Assembly (NCBI GenBank): GCA_021296435.1
Contig: JAGWAK010000078.1
Location: 1-7,026 of the forward strand
Source of the DNA: Acidimicrobiia bacterium
GTDB lineage: Bacteria; Actinomycetota; Acidimicrobiia; Acidimicrobiales; CATQHL01
Length of the DNA stretch: 7,026 bases
Direction: 5' to 3'
The position numbers and the translations under genes were made by a program. Shown here piece after piece: positions 1-6,146 of this stretch (its first letter is position 1; each line of letters starts with the position of its first letter). Under the pieces are notes generated by a model. The model was not told where the DNA came from. It worked only from the letters and a program-made list of their open reading frames with translations, and did not search any database.

Positions 1-2
1 TC

Positions 3-1250
3 GAGGCGGCCGAGGCGGCTCTTGCCGCTGCCCAGGCAGCGGCTGATGCCGCTTCTGCCGACGCCGCCGCAGCCCAGGCCGAAGCCGACGCGGCACGGGA
101 GCAGGCAGCCGCAGCCCAGGCCGAGGCGGAAGAGGCCCGCACTGAGGCCGCCGCGGCACAGGCCGAGGCGGAGGCAGCTCAGAAGGAAGCGGCGGCAGCT
201 CAGGAAGAGGCCGCCGCCGCTCAGGCGGAAGCCGCCGAAGCGCAGGCACAGACCGAGATGCTCATGCGGGATGCGATGATCGCGGCACTCGACATGACCG
301 GCGACGGTGACGTGGTCTTCGGCGTGGCAACCGCTGGGCCGCGCGACGACGGCGCCTACTACCAGGCCCTCGTTGAGACGGTGGAGGAGTTCTCCGCCAC
401 GAACGGATTCTCTACCCCCATCATCGTCGACAACATCGAGCCGGCCGACTCCGCCACCGAGTTGCGCAACCTGGCCGAGCAGGGCGTGGACGTGATAGCG
501 ATCGGTGCAGGAGAGATCGCCGAGCCGCTGGCCGAACTGACCGCGGAGTTCCCGGAGATCTTCTGGTACTGCAACTGCGGCGCGGGGTATCCGACCCAGC
601 CGGGGTTGGCCCAGTCGCAGGACGACAGTTCGCAGATCAGCTACAGCGCCGGCTACGCCACGGGGATGCTGCTCCGCGACAGCGGTGGTGACAGCGTCCA
701 CTTCATCGGCTGCTGTGATCTGGGCTTCGAGAAGGAGGCGTACCTGGCCTTCGAGATGGGCCTCCAGGCGGTGGATTCCAGCTTCACGATGACGTATGTG
801 CCGACGGGCAATTTCCCGTTCGACTTCGACAACATCTCCGGCGCCACGGAGGCCTTCAACAACGCCCTGGCGCAAGGCGCCGACGCCGTGAATCCGTACC
901 TCGGCGGGGCGCACGAGCCGCTGGTGGCGCTGGCGAACGAGAACGACATCATCACGATGTCGGCCGGGGCCTCGGATGCCTGCGAGCGCACCGACCTGGA
1001 CTATGACATCGCCGTGCAGTTCGACGCCGGCGACTACATCGAGACGCTGCTGGAGCTGATCGCCGACGGTGAGTTCGGCGAGGGTGAGACGTTCCTCTTC
1101 AGTGTGGGGGCGTTCCCGTTCGTGGGGGCGAAGCTGTGCAATCCCACCGCCGAGCAGCAGGCAGAGTTCGACGCCGAGCTGGAGCGGATCGCAGCGGGCA
1201 CCTACGCGGCGGAGTTCGGCGCCATCAAGGGCCAGGCGTACTCCTTCTAG
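3..1250 (+). CDS. BMP-family ABC transporter substrate-binding protein with Ala-rich coiled-coil N-terminus (5' partial)
   Basis: This is the extracytoplasmic binding protein of a BMP/PnrA-type importer; it captures the solute and delivers it to the permeases encoded downstream. The frame is open to the left edge, so 415 codons are visible and the real start and any signal peptide or lipobox lie outside. Codons 1-85 are an Ala/Glu/Gln-rich helix. The periplasmic-binding fold starts about codon 103 (VVFGVATAGPRDDGAYYQAL, the usual opening strand and ligand loop). It continues with GVDVIAIGAGEIAEPL, the SAGYATGMLL segment that BMP proteins usually have, and GATEAFNNALAQGADAV. The sequence is divergent and carries six cysteines. 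An internal ATG at 258 would give 330 aa, but it has no Shine-Dalgarno and would leave a secreted protein without a signal, so I reject it. Relatives bind nucleosides or riboflavin; the ligand here is unknown. Family assignment is fairly firm because matching ATPase and permease genes follow. Confidence 0.85.
   Translation, partial: EAAEAALAAAQAAADAASADAAAAQAEADAAREQAAAAQAEAEEARTEAAAAQAEAEAAQKEAAAAQEEAAAAQAEAAEAQAQTEMLMRDAMIAALDMTGDGDVVFGVATAGPRDDGAYYQALVETVEEFSATNGFSTPIIVDNIEPADSATELRNLAEQGVDVIAIGAGEIAEPLAELTAEFPEIFWYCNCGAGYPTQPGLAQSQDDSSQISYSAGYATGMLLRDSGGDSVHFIGCCDLGFEKEAYLAFEMGLQAVDSSFTMTYVPTGNFPFDFDNISGATEAFNNALAQGADAVNPYLGGAHEPLVALANENDIITMSAGASDACERTDLDYDIAVQFDAGDYIETLLELIADGEFGEGETFLFSVGAFPFVGAKLCNPTAEQQAEFDAELERIAAGTYAAEFGAIKGQAYSF
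21..257 (+). repeat. 14-residue (42-bp) tandem repeats encoding an Ala-rich coiled coil
   Basis: In the reading frame of the binding protein the sequence falls into 42-base units of two heptads. The units start at 21 (LAAAQAAADAASAD), 63 (AAAAQAEADAAREQ), 105 (AAAAQAEAEEARTE) and 147 (AAAAQAEAEAAQKE). A half unit follows at 189 (AAAAQEE), then a last, longer unit at 210 (AAAAQAEAAEAQAQTE). The DNA units are imperfect copies. The pattern predicts a continuous charged, Ala-core alpha helix or coiled coil of about 80 residues, with more of it probably upstream of the window. I infer that it is a stalk or oligomerisation segment. Confidence 0.85.
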
Positions 1251-1276
1251 AGGCCACACCAGTCGATCGGACGAAG

Positions 1277-1320
1277 GGTAGGCCCGCCGCCGGAGATGCA
1301 ACTCGGGAGGCGGGCCTACC
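1277..1320 (+). terminator. Hairpin after the binding-protein gene (terminator or mRNA-processing stem-loop)
   Basis: GGTAGGCCCGCC at 1277-1288 is followed by its exact reverse complement, GGCGGGCCTACC, at 1309-1320. This makes a perfect 12-bp GC-rich stem with a 20-base loop, beginning 26 bases after the stop codon. No T-run follows, so it is not a classic intrinsic terminator; T-poor terminators are common in high-GC actinobacteria. Between a binding-protein gene and its ATPase gene, such a stem usually reduces read-through or protects the upstream mRNA, which would make binding protein more abundant than the membrane parts. The structure is seen directly; its function is inferred. Confidence 0.7.
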
Positions 1321-1367
1321 GCGTGCATCCGCTGCTCCCAGGAGACTGCCGAGCAATGCCGCAGATC

Positions 1368-1413
1368 CCACTGCCCGTCACTCCGGCGGCGGCCGGAATC
1401 CACTGCCCAGTGG
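1368..1413. repeat. Small palindromic element resembling dispersed GTCATTCC/GGAATCC repeats
   Basis: The core GTCACTCCGGC (1377-1387) and GCCGGAATCC (1392-1401) contains a 6-bp stem, TCCGGC/GCCGGA, around a 4-base loop. Next to it CCACTG-CC-CAGTGG (1400-1413) forms a second palindrome. CCACTGCCC occurs at 1368-1376 and again at 1400-1408, flanking the first stem as a direct repeat. The core looks like the widespread 'GTCATTCC(C/G)GC...GC(G/C)GGAATCC' dispersed repeats (REP or dRS3-like), whose chance translation typically reads RHSxxxxNP; here one frame reads RHSGGGRNP. Only one copy lies in the window, so repetition in the genome cannot be shown. Confidence 0.45.
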
Positions 1414-1458
1414 CTCCCGCTGTGCCTGCCGCCGATAGCTCGTCGCACCCCTAGCTCG

Positions 1459-3042
1459 GTGACCGCGCCCCCCGCCGCCGAACTGGAGGGCATCACGAAG
1501 CGCTTCGGCGCGGTGGTCGCATGTGACGACGTGCACCTGGCGCTGCAGCGGGGTGAGATTCACGGGATTCTCGGCGAGAACGGCGCCGGCAAGTCGACGC
1601 TCATGAAGGTTCTCATCGGCCTCGTGCTGCCCGACGCCGGCATGATTCGCGTCTCCGGTGAGCCGTGCCGCATCAGCGACCCCGCCGAGGCCGCGGAGTA
1701 TGGCATCGGCATGGTTCACCAGCACTTCAGCCTCGTCGAGCCGCTCACCGTCTGGGAGAACGCGATCCTTGGCGAGCGCATCCGGCTCGACGCGGCCTCA
1801 GCCCGGCAACGCGTGAGTGAGATCAGCGAGCGCTACGGCCTGGACATCGACCCCGACGAGCGGGTGAGTGACCTCAGTGCAGGGCTTCGCCAGCGGGTGG
1901 AGATCATCAAGTGCCTGCGCCGGGATCCGGCGATCGTGATCCTCGACGAGCCCACATCGGTGCTCACTCCCGGGGAGTCTGAGCAGCTCTTCGCGGTGCT
2001 GCGACGCGTCGTGGAACAGGAGAACAAGGCGGTGGCGCTCGTCAGCCACAAGCTGGACGAGGTGCTGACGGCCACCGACCGGATCACGATCATGCGGGCG
2101 GGGACGGTCGTGGATCGTCGTGACACGACCGATGCCGACGCGCCGGGCCTCGCCCGAGCCATGGTCGGCCGGCCCGTGTCGCTGCGCTCGGAGGGTGCTG
2201 CGCTGGGCCATATCGAGGCACTGGACGGAGAAGCCGCGGCTGAGGGGTCGGAGTCCGAACCCTCGGCCGAGTCGGCGGAAGAATCGCCCGTGCTCTCAAT
2301 CAGCGCCGCCACCGCCAAGGGCCGCGACGGCCGGGTGCTGCTGGACGGGTTGTCCCTCGAGGTGTATCCCGGCGAGATCGTGGGTGTGGCCGGCGTGGAG
2401 GGCAACGGTCAGGCCCCGCTGAGTGACTTGCTCTCCAGCCTGCTCCCTCTCGAGAGCGGGACCGTACGGGTCCGCGACAGCGAGCCGGTACCGGGTCGTC
2501 CTGGTTCGATGGCCGCCGCGGGTGTGGCGGTCATTCCCGCCGACCGCCACGAATCGGGGTGTGTGCTGGACATGACCGTGGCGGAGAATCTCACGCTCGT
2601 CTCGCCCCCGCGATCCCGACTCGGCCGCGCCTTCCTCGATCGAGCCGGGCGCGAGGCAGTTGCCGAACGGCTCATCGAGCAGTTCGGCATCCAGACCTCC
2701 GGAGCCGATGCCCCGATGTGGTCGCTCTCGGGAGGGAACCAGCAGCGCGTCGTCCTGGCGCGCGAGCTGAGCGGCGATCCTGCCGTGCTCGTCGCGGCCC
2801 AGCCCACGCGAGGACTCGACGTCGGCGCCATCGAGTACGTCTCCGAACGCCTGCGGGAGGCTGCCCGTCAAGGTGTGGGCGTGCTGCTGATCTCCACCGA
2901 ACTGCCCGAGGTGCTGGACCTGGCCGACCGGATCGTTGTGATCTTCCGGGGACGCATCGTCGGCGAGATGGATCGAGCCGGGATGGATGTCGAGCGCCTG
3001 GGCCTGCTCATGAGCGGGGCGCAGGAGGCGGCAGCCTCGTGA
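1459..3042 (+). CDS. BMP/nucleoside-type ABC transporter ATP-binding protein, two fused ABC domains
   Basis: This cytoplasmic ATPase powers the importer; 527 aa, typical of NupO/YufO/RfuB proteins. Domain 1 (about 8-240) is complete: Walker A GENGAGKS 39-46, Q-loop Q88, signature LSAGLRQ 139-145, Walker B IVILDEP 159-165 and switch His H197. Domain 2 (about 278-520) is degenerate, as is usual in this family. GVEGNGQA 312-319 lacks the Walker A lysine, while the signature LSGGNQQR 423-430 is intact. AAQPTRGLD 446-454 has Gln448 at the catalytic Glu position, and T480 replaces the switch His. One competent ATP site per protein is therefore expected. The linker at 243-276 is unusually acidic and rich in Ser, Glu and Ala. 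GTG 1459 is the only usable start: an in-frame TAG lies at 1453-1455 and homology begins within about ten residues. No Shine-Dalgarno precedes it. Its end overlaps the next gene by four bases. Confidence 0.95.
   Translation: MTAPPAAELEGITKRFGAVVACDDVHLALQRGEIHGILGENGAGKSTLMKVLIGLVLPDAGMIRVSGEPCRISDPAEAAEYGIGMVHQHFSLVEPLTVWENAILGERIRLDAASARQRVSEISERYGLDIDPDERVSDLSAGLRQRVEIIKCLRRDPAIVILDEPTSVLTPGESEQLFAVLRRVVEQENKAVALVSHKLDEVLTATDRITIMRAGTVVDRRDTTDADAPGLARAMVGRPVSLRSEGAALGHIEALDGEAAAEGSESEPSAESAEESPVLSISAATAKGRDGRVLLDGLSLEVYPGEIVGVAGVEGNGQAPLSDLLSSLLPLESGTVRVRDSEPVPGRPGSMAAAGVAVIPADRHESGCVLDMTVAENLTLVSPPRSRLGRAFLDRAGREAVAERLIEQFGIQTSGADAPMWSLSGGNQQRVVLARELSGDPAVLVAAQPTRGLDVGAIEYVSERLREAARQGVGVLLISTELPEVLDLADRIVVIFRGRIVGEMDRAGMDVERLGLLMSGAQEAAAS
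3023..3028 (+). promoter_or_regulatory. Shine-Dalgarno AGGAGG for permease 1
   Basis: A full AGGAGG lies inside the last codons of the ATPase gene, ten bases before GTG 3039. It is the strongest ribosome-binding site in the window. It fixes the permease start at this GTG, although the frame stays open much further upstream. Confidence 0.85.
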
Positions 3043-4166
3043 CCACCGCAGCGTTGGCGCCCGGTGCCGAGAGTGCACGCTTCTCGCGTACCCGCGAGGG
3101 CGCCACGGTGCTTGCCGTCTACCTCACGAGCATCGCTGTGGCCCTGCTCGTGGCGGCGCTGGTGCTGTGGGCTACGGGCGGTTCCCCGACGACAGTGCTC
3201 TCGGCCATGCTGGACGGGAGCGTGCGTGCCGACGCTCGTTGGGGCCGCACCATCAGTGAGGCCATCCCGCTGCTGCTCGTCGCACTCGGCACCACCGTCA
3301 ATGCCAAGGCGGGGCTGGTGAACATCGGCCAGGAGGGACAGTTGTTCGTGGGGGCGGCACTCGCCACGTACGTGTTCACGCACATCGGAGTCTCGGGCCC
3401 GTTCGTGCTGATCCTGATCATGCTGGCCGGCGTTGTCGGCGGGGCGATCTGGGCGGGCATCGCCTCGGCTCTGCGCTACCGGCGTCGCATGCCGGAGGTT
3501 CTGACCACCCTCTTGCTGGTGTTCGTTGCCGCGCAGCTTGTGGGCTACGGGCTCAAGAACTCCAACCTGCTGCTGGACCCGACGCCTGATCAGGCCAACC
3601 GCCTTCTCGTCAGCGAGCGCCTGGATCCCTCGACGCGCTTGCCGCGCCTCAGTTGGTTCGGCAACGAGTTCCCCGTCAGCGCCTTCGTGGCCCTCGCCCT
3701 GGCTGTCGTCGTGGCGCTGGTGCTGTCCCGGACGATCGTGGGCTTCCGCCTGCAGATGCTCGGCCGAGGGCCCCGCACGGCGCACCGAGCCGGTGTGAGC
3801 GAGTCGCGCTACGGCGGCATGGCGCTCGTGGTCTCCGGGGCATTCTGCGGATTGGCGGGGGCGTTCATGCTGGTGGGAGGTGACTTCGGCAACTACCGGC
3901 TCACGCCCGGATTCGCGGTGAACATCGGGTGGGAGGGGCTGCTGGTTGCCCTTGTGGCCCGCTCCCATCCCATCGTCGCGATCCCTGCGGCGTTCGTCTT
4001 CGCAGCCCTGCGCACCGGGTCGGGTTTCCTGGCGGCCACGGGTGTGGATCGCGACATCACCAAGGTGGTGCAGGCGCTTCTGGTGCTGGCGCTGCTCGGG
4101 CCTCCGGCCATTCTCTTCGTCCGCGACCGGCGCCGCGCCCTGGCAGCGGCGCGGGATCGAGTCTGA
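3039..4166 (+). CDS. BMP/nucleoside-type ABC transporter permease 1 (NupP/YufP-like)
   Basis: This is one of the two membrane subunits that form the translocation channel; 375 aa, within the usual range for NupP-type subunits. After a polar N-terminus (1-20) come hydrophobic segments at about 23-45, 71-89, 94-113, 120-143, 152-172, 212-230, 258-283, 295-330 and 344-361. Family hallmarks are NAKAGLVNIGQEGQLFVGAA (88-107), PEVLTTLLLVFVA (152-164), the cytoplasmic loop GRGPRTAHRAGVSESRYGG (242-260, probably the ATPase contact) and RLTPGFAVNIGWEGLLVALV (287-306). GTG 3039 overlaps the ATPase stop in a GTGA junction and follows a strong AGGAGG, so translation is probably coupled. The open frame continues upstream of GTG 3039, but there it is only the antisense-like alternate frame of the ATPase gene. 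The substrate cannot be read from the sequence; nucleosides or riboflavin are the family precedents. Confidence 0.93.
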   Translation: MTTAALAPGAESARFSRTREGATVLAVYLTSIAVALLVAALVLWATGGSPTTVLSAMLDGSVRADARWGRTISEAIPLLLVALGTTVNAKAGLVNIGQEGQLFVGAALATYVFTHIGVSGPFVLILIMLAGVVGGAIWAGIASALRYRRRMPEVLTTLLLVFVAAQLVGYGLKNSNLLLDPTPDQANRLLVSERLDPSTRLPRLSWFGNEFPVSAFVALALAVVVALVLSRTIVGFRLQMLGRGPRTAHRAGVSESRYGGMALVVSGAFCGLAGAFMLVGGDFGNYRLTPGFAVNIGWEGLLVALVARSHPIVAIPAAFVFAALRTGSGFLAATGVDRDITKVVQALLVLALLGPPAILFVRDRRRALAAARDRV

Positions 4167-4169
4167 GCC

Positions 4170-5108
4170 GTGATCGTCGACTTCTTCTCCGCCGTCGGAG
4201 ACGTGCTCTCGAGTGAGAGCACCTACAGCAGCGGCTGGCGCCTTGCGACCGCGCTCGGGTTCGTCGCGGTGGGGGAGTGGATCGCCGAACGCGCCGGGAC
4301 CATCAACATCTCAGTGGAGGGGGCGATGCTCGGCGGCGCCTTCGCCGCCGCCATGGGCTACGACGCCACCGGGAGCATCGCCGTCGGTCTGCTGGTCGGT
4401 GCCGGTGCGGGGCTCGTCGTCGGAGCCGTGCAGGCCCATTTCAGTCACAACCTCACAGCGAACCAGTTCGTCGTGGGGCTCACGCTCAACATCCTGGTCC
4501 TCGGCTTGGCAAGCTTCCTCAACAGCACCCTCAAACCCGAGACCGCCGCGGCGCACGTCTTCGAGGTGCCGGGACTCGTCGAGATCCCGCTGCTGGGGCC
4601 GGCCCTGTTCGGCCAGCCCTGGCCGCTGTACCTCCTGTATCCCCTTGTCCCCCTCGCCTGGTGGCTGGTCCACCGCACGCGCTGGGGCCTCGAGGTGCGG
4701 GCCGTGGGGGAGAACCCCCAGGCGGCCGATGTGTCGTCGATCAACGTGAACGCGCGTCGCCGCCAGGCCATCTACATCGCGGGCATCACGTCCGGCCTCG
4801 GTGGGGGCTACCTCCTGCTGGGGCAGGTGGGATGGTACGAGGATTCCATCGTGGGCGGGCAGGGATTCATCGCCATCGCGGCGGTGATCTTCGGTGGCTG
4901 GACGCTGCGCGGGGCGATGTTGGGCTGCCTGCTGTTCGGCAGCGCCAATTCCTTCCGGCTCAGCCTGCCGGGCGTGGGGCATCCGCTGAACTCGGAACTC
5001 CTGTCGTCGCTGCCGTTTGTGCTAACCATCTGCGTCATGGCGCTCTTTGCACACCGCACCCGAGAGCCGCAATCGCTGGCCCGCCCATTCATCAGGGGCC
5101 TCCGATGA
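4170..5108 (+). CDS. BMP/nucleoside-type ABC transporter permease 2 (NupQ/YufQ-like)
   Basis: This is the second membrane subunit, expected to pair with permease 1 and the fused ATPase; 312 aa, typical of NupQ/YufQ/RfuD. Recognisable segments are ERAGTINISVEGAMLGGAFA (40-59), TANQFVVGLTLNILVLGLAS (96-115), RTRWGLEVRAVGENPQAADV (169-188) with INVNARRR just after it as the predicted ATPase-contact loop, and QGFIAIAAVIFGGWTLRGAM (231-250). About eight or nine hydrophobic helices are visible. GTG 4170 lies three bases after the preceding stop. No convincing Shine-Dalgarno is seen, so re-initiation by terminating ribosomes is likely. A GTG at 4203 would remove only 11 residues and cannot be excluded. 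The 3' end overlaps the oxidoreductase start in an ATGA junction, which ties that enzyme to the transporter operon. Confidence 0.93.
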   Translation: MIVDFFSAVGDVLSSESTYSSGWRLATALGFVAVGEWIAERAGTINISVEGAMLGGAFAAAMGYDATGSIAVGLLVGAGAGLVVGAVQAHFSHNLTANQFVVGLTLNILVLGLASFLNSTLKPETAAAHVFEVPGLVEIPLLGPALFGQPWPLYLLYPLVPLAWWLVHRTRWGLEVRAVGENPQAADVSSINVNARRRQAIYIAGITSGLGGGYLLLGQVGWYEDSIVGGQGFIAIAAVIFGGWTLRGAMLGCLLFGSANSFRLSLPGVGHPLNSELLSSLPFVLTICVMALFAHRTREPQSLARPFIRGLR

Positions 5109-6139
5109 AGGCCGCCCTCTACGACACCCACGGCGGGCCGGAGGTGCTCCGCTACGTCGACGTGGCCGATCCCGAGCCGGGGCCCGGAGACGTGGTGGTG
5201 CAGGTCGGGGCCACCGCCCTGAACCGCCTCGACATCGTGCAGCGGGCGGGCTACTTCACGATGCCAGGATTCGCGTTCCCGCACATCGCCGGGATGGACG
5301 TGGCGGGAATCGTGGCCCACCTCGGCGATGCCGTCGATGATGTCGCCGTCGGTGACCGGGTGGTGGTGGATCCGTCCCTGTCCGGGGTGCGGGAAGACTC
5401 GTGCCTCGCCGGGCGCGGCGATCTCTACGGCGAGTTGGGGATCATCGGCGCCACCGCCGACGGCGGTTATGCCGAGCTGTGTCTCGTGCCGGCCAGTCAC
5501 GTCTTCCCGATACCCGACGGCATGAGCTTCGACGAGGCAGTGGTGTTCCCCACATGCTGGATGACCGCGGCGCACGCCCTGTTCGACGTCGGCAAGCTGC
5601 AGGCCGGCGAGACCGTCCTCATTCACGCGGCCGGCAGCGGGGTGTCGACGGCGGGGATCCAGCTGGCGGTCGCTGCCGGGGCGCGGGTCCTGGCAACCGC
5701 CGGCACCGACGAGAAGTGCGCCCGAGCCACCGAACTCGGCGCGGAGGCCACCGCCAACAATCGCACCACCGACATCGCGGGCTTTGCACGTTCCGAAACC
5801 GGCGGCGCCGGGGTGGACATGGTGTTCGAACACGTCGGCCCGGCGCTGTGGGAGGCGTCCATGTTCTCCCTCGGCGTCCGCGGCCGGCTCGTGAACTGCG
5901 GCAACACCACCGGCGACTCGGTCACGATCCCGTCGCTGGGGCACCTGTTCCACATGGGGCTGACCATCGTCGGCTCGGATCCGTACCGGCCCGAGGAGTT
6001 CGGCCCCGTCTGGGAGCAGTACTGCAGTGGTGACTTCGTGGCGCCGGTGGACTCGGTGATGCCCCTCGCCGAGGCGGCCGCCGCGCAGGAGCGGATGTTC
6101 GCCAGCGACCTCTTCGGCAAGATCGTGCTGCGACCCTGA
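5105..6139 (+). CDS. MDR-superfamily (zinc-type alcohol dehydrogenase / quinone oxidoreductase-like) NAD(P)-dependent oxidoreductase
   Basis: A soluble NAD(P)H-dependent oxidoreductase of 344 aa, typical of the medium-chain family. The N-terminal GroES-like catalytic domain (about 1-150) opens MKAALYDTHGGPEVLRY. The Rossmann domain (about 150-290) has the cofactor motif HAAGSGVSTAG (174-184), then GAGVDMVFEHVG and the RLVNCGNTTG turn; the C-terminus is the usual FGKIVLRP. Catalytic-zinc ligands are absent: the Cys position reads ALNRLD (38-43) and the usual GHE reads GMD (63-65). In the structural-zinc lobe, three of the four expected Cys positions are Gly94, Glu97 and Tyr108, leaving only Cys100. 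It is therefore probably zinc-free, acting on a quinone, enone or aldehyde-like substrate (inference). ATG 5105 overlaps the permease stop by four bases and has AGGGG at 5094-5098. Its place in the importer operon suggests it acts on the imported compound or a derivative. Confidence 0.9.
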   Translation: MKAALYDTHGGPEVLRYVDVADPEPGPGDVVVQVGATALNRLDIVQRAGYFTMPGFAFPHIAGMDVAGIVAHLGDAVDDVAVGDRVVVDPSLSGVREDSCLAGRGDLYGELGIIGATADGGYAELCLVPASHVFPIPDGMSFDEAVVFPTCWMTAAHALFDVGKLQAGETVLIHAAGSGVSTAGIQLAVAAGARVLATAGTDEKCARATELGAEATANNRTTDIAGFARSETGGAGVDMVFEHVGPALWEASMFSLGVRGRLVNCGNTTGDSVTIPSLGHLFHMGLTIVGSDPYRPEEFGPVWEQYCSGDFVAPVDSVMPLAEAAAAQERMFASDLFGKIVLRP

Positions 6140-6146
6140 GCCCTCC

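Noticed and set aside
22..279. An 85-codon Arg/Pro-rich open frame at the left edge
   Set aside because: It is the +1 shadow of the Ala-rich repeat. The in-phase frame gives a regular heptad coil that runs on into the BMP domain, while this frame gives only low-complexity Arg/Pro.
312..470. Loss of ATPase function from the degenerate second nucleotide-binding domain (protein residues)
   Set aside because: The coordinates are residues of the ATPase. A missing Walker A Lys and a Gln at the Walker B Glu are usual for the second domain of this family, so this is not a pseudogene sign.
1136..1250. Possible frameshift at the 3' end of the binding-protein gene
   Set aside because: The C-terminal residues (QQAEFDAELERIAAGTYAAE) read as a normal amphipathic tail to a clean TAG; there is no sign of a broken frame.
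1136..1438. A 100-codon open frame spanning the end of the binding-protein gene and the gap
   Set aside because: Its first part is out of phase with the BMP gene, and its end (RHSGGGRNP) is what the palindromic element encodes by chance. No RBS or domain is visible.
2559..3038. Upstream extension of the permease 1 frame over the ATPase gene
   Set aside because: The extension translates to Arg-rich sequence without family similarity. A strong AGGAGG and the GTGA overlap place the start at 3039.
2868..3968. Long minus-strand open frames opposite the ATPase/permease genes, and a similar one at 4808-5953
   Set aside because: High GC makes antisense frames long. They are rich in His, Arg and Gln, show no domain motif, and lie opposite well-supported genes.
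4277..5104. Upstream extension of the oxidoreductase frame over permease 2
   Set aside because: It is Arg/Gly/Pro-rich alternate-frame sequence; the MDR domain begins exactly at ATG 5105, with AGGGG before it.
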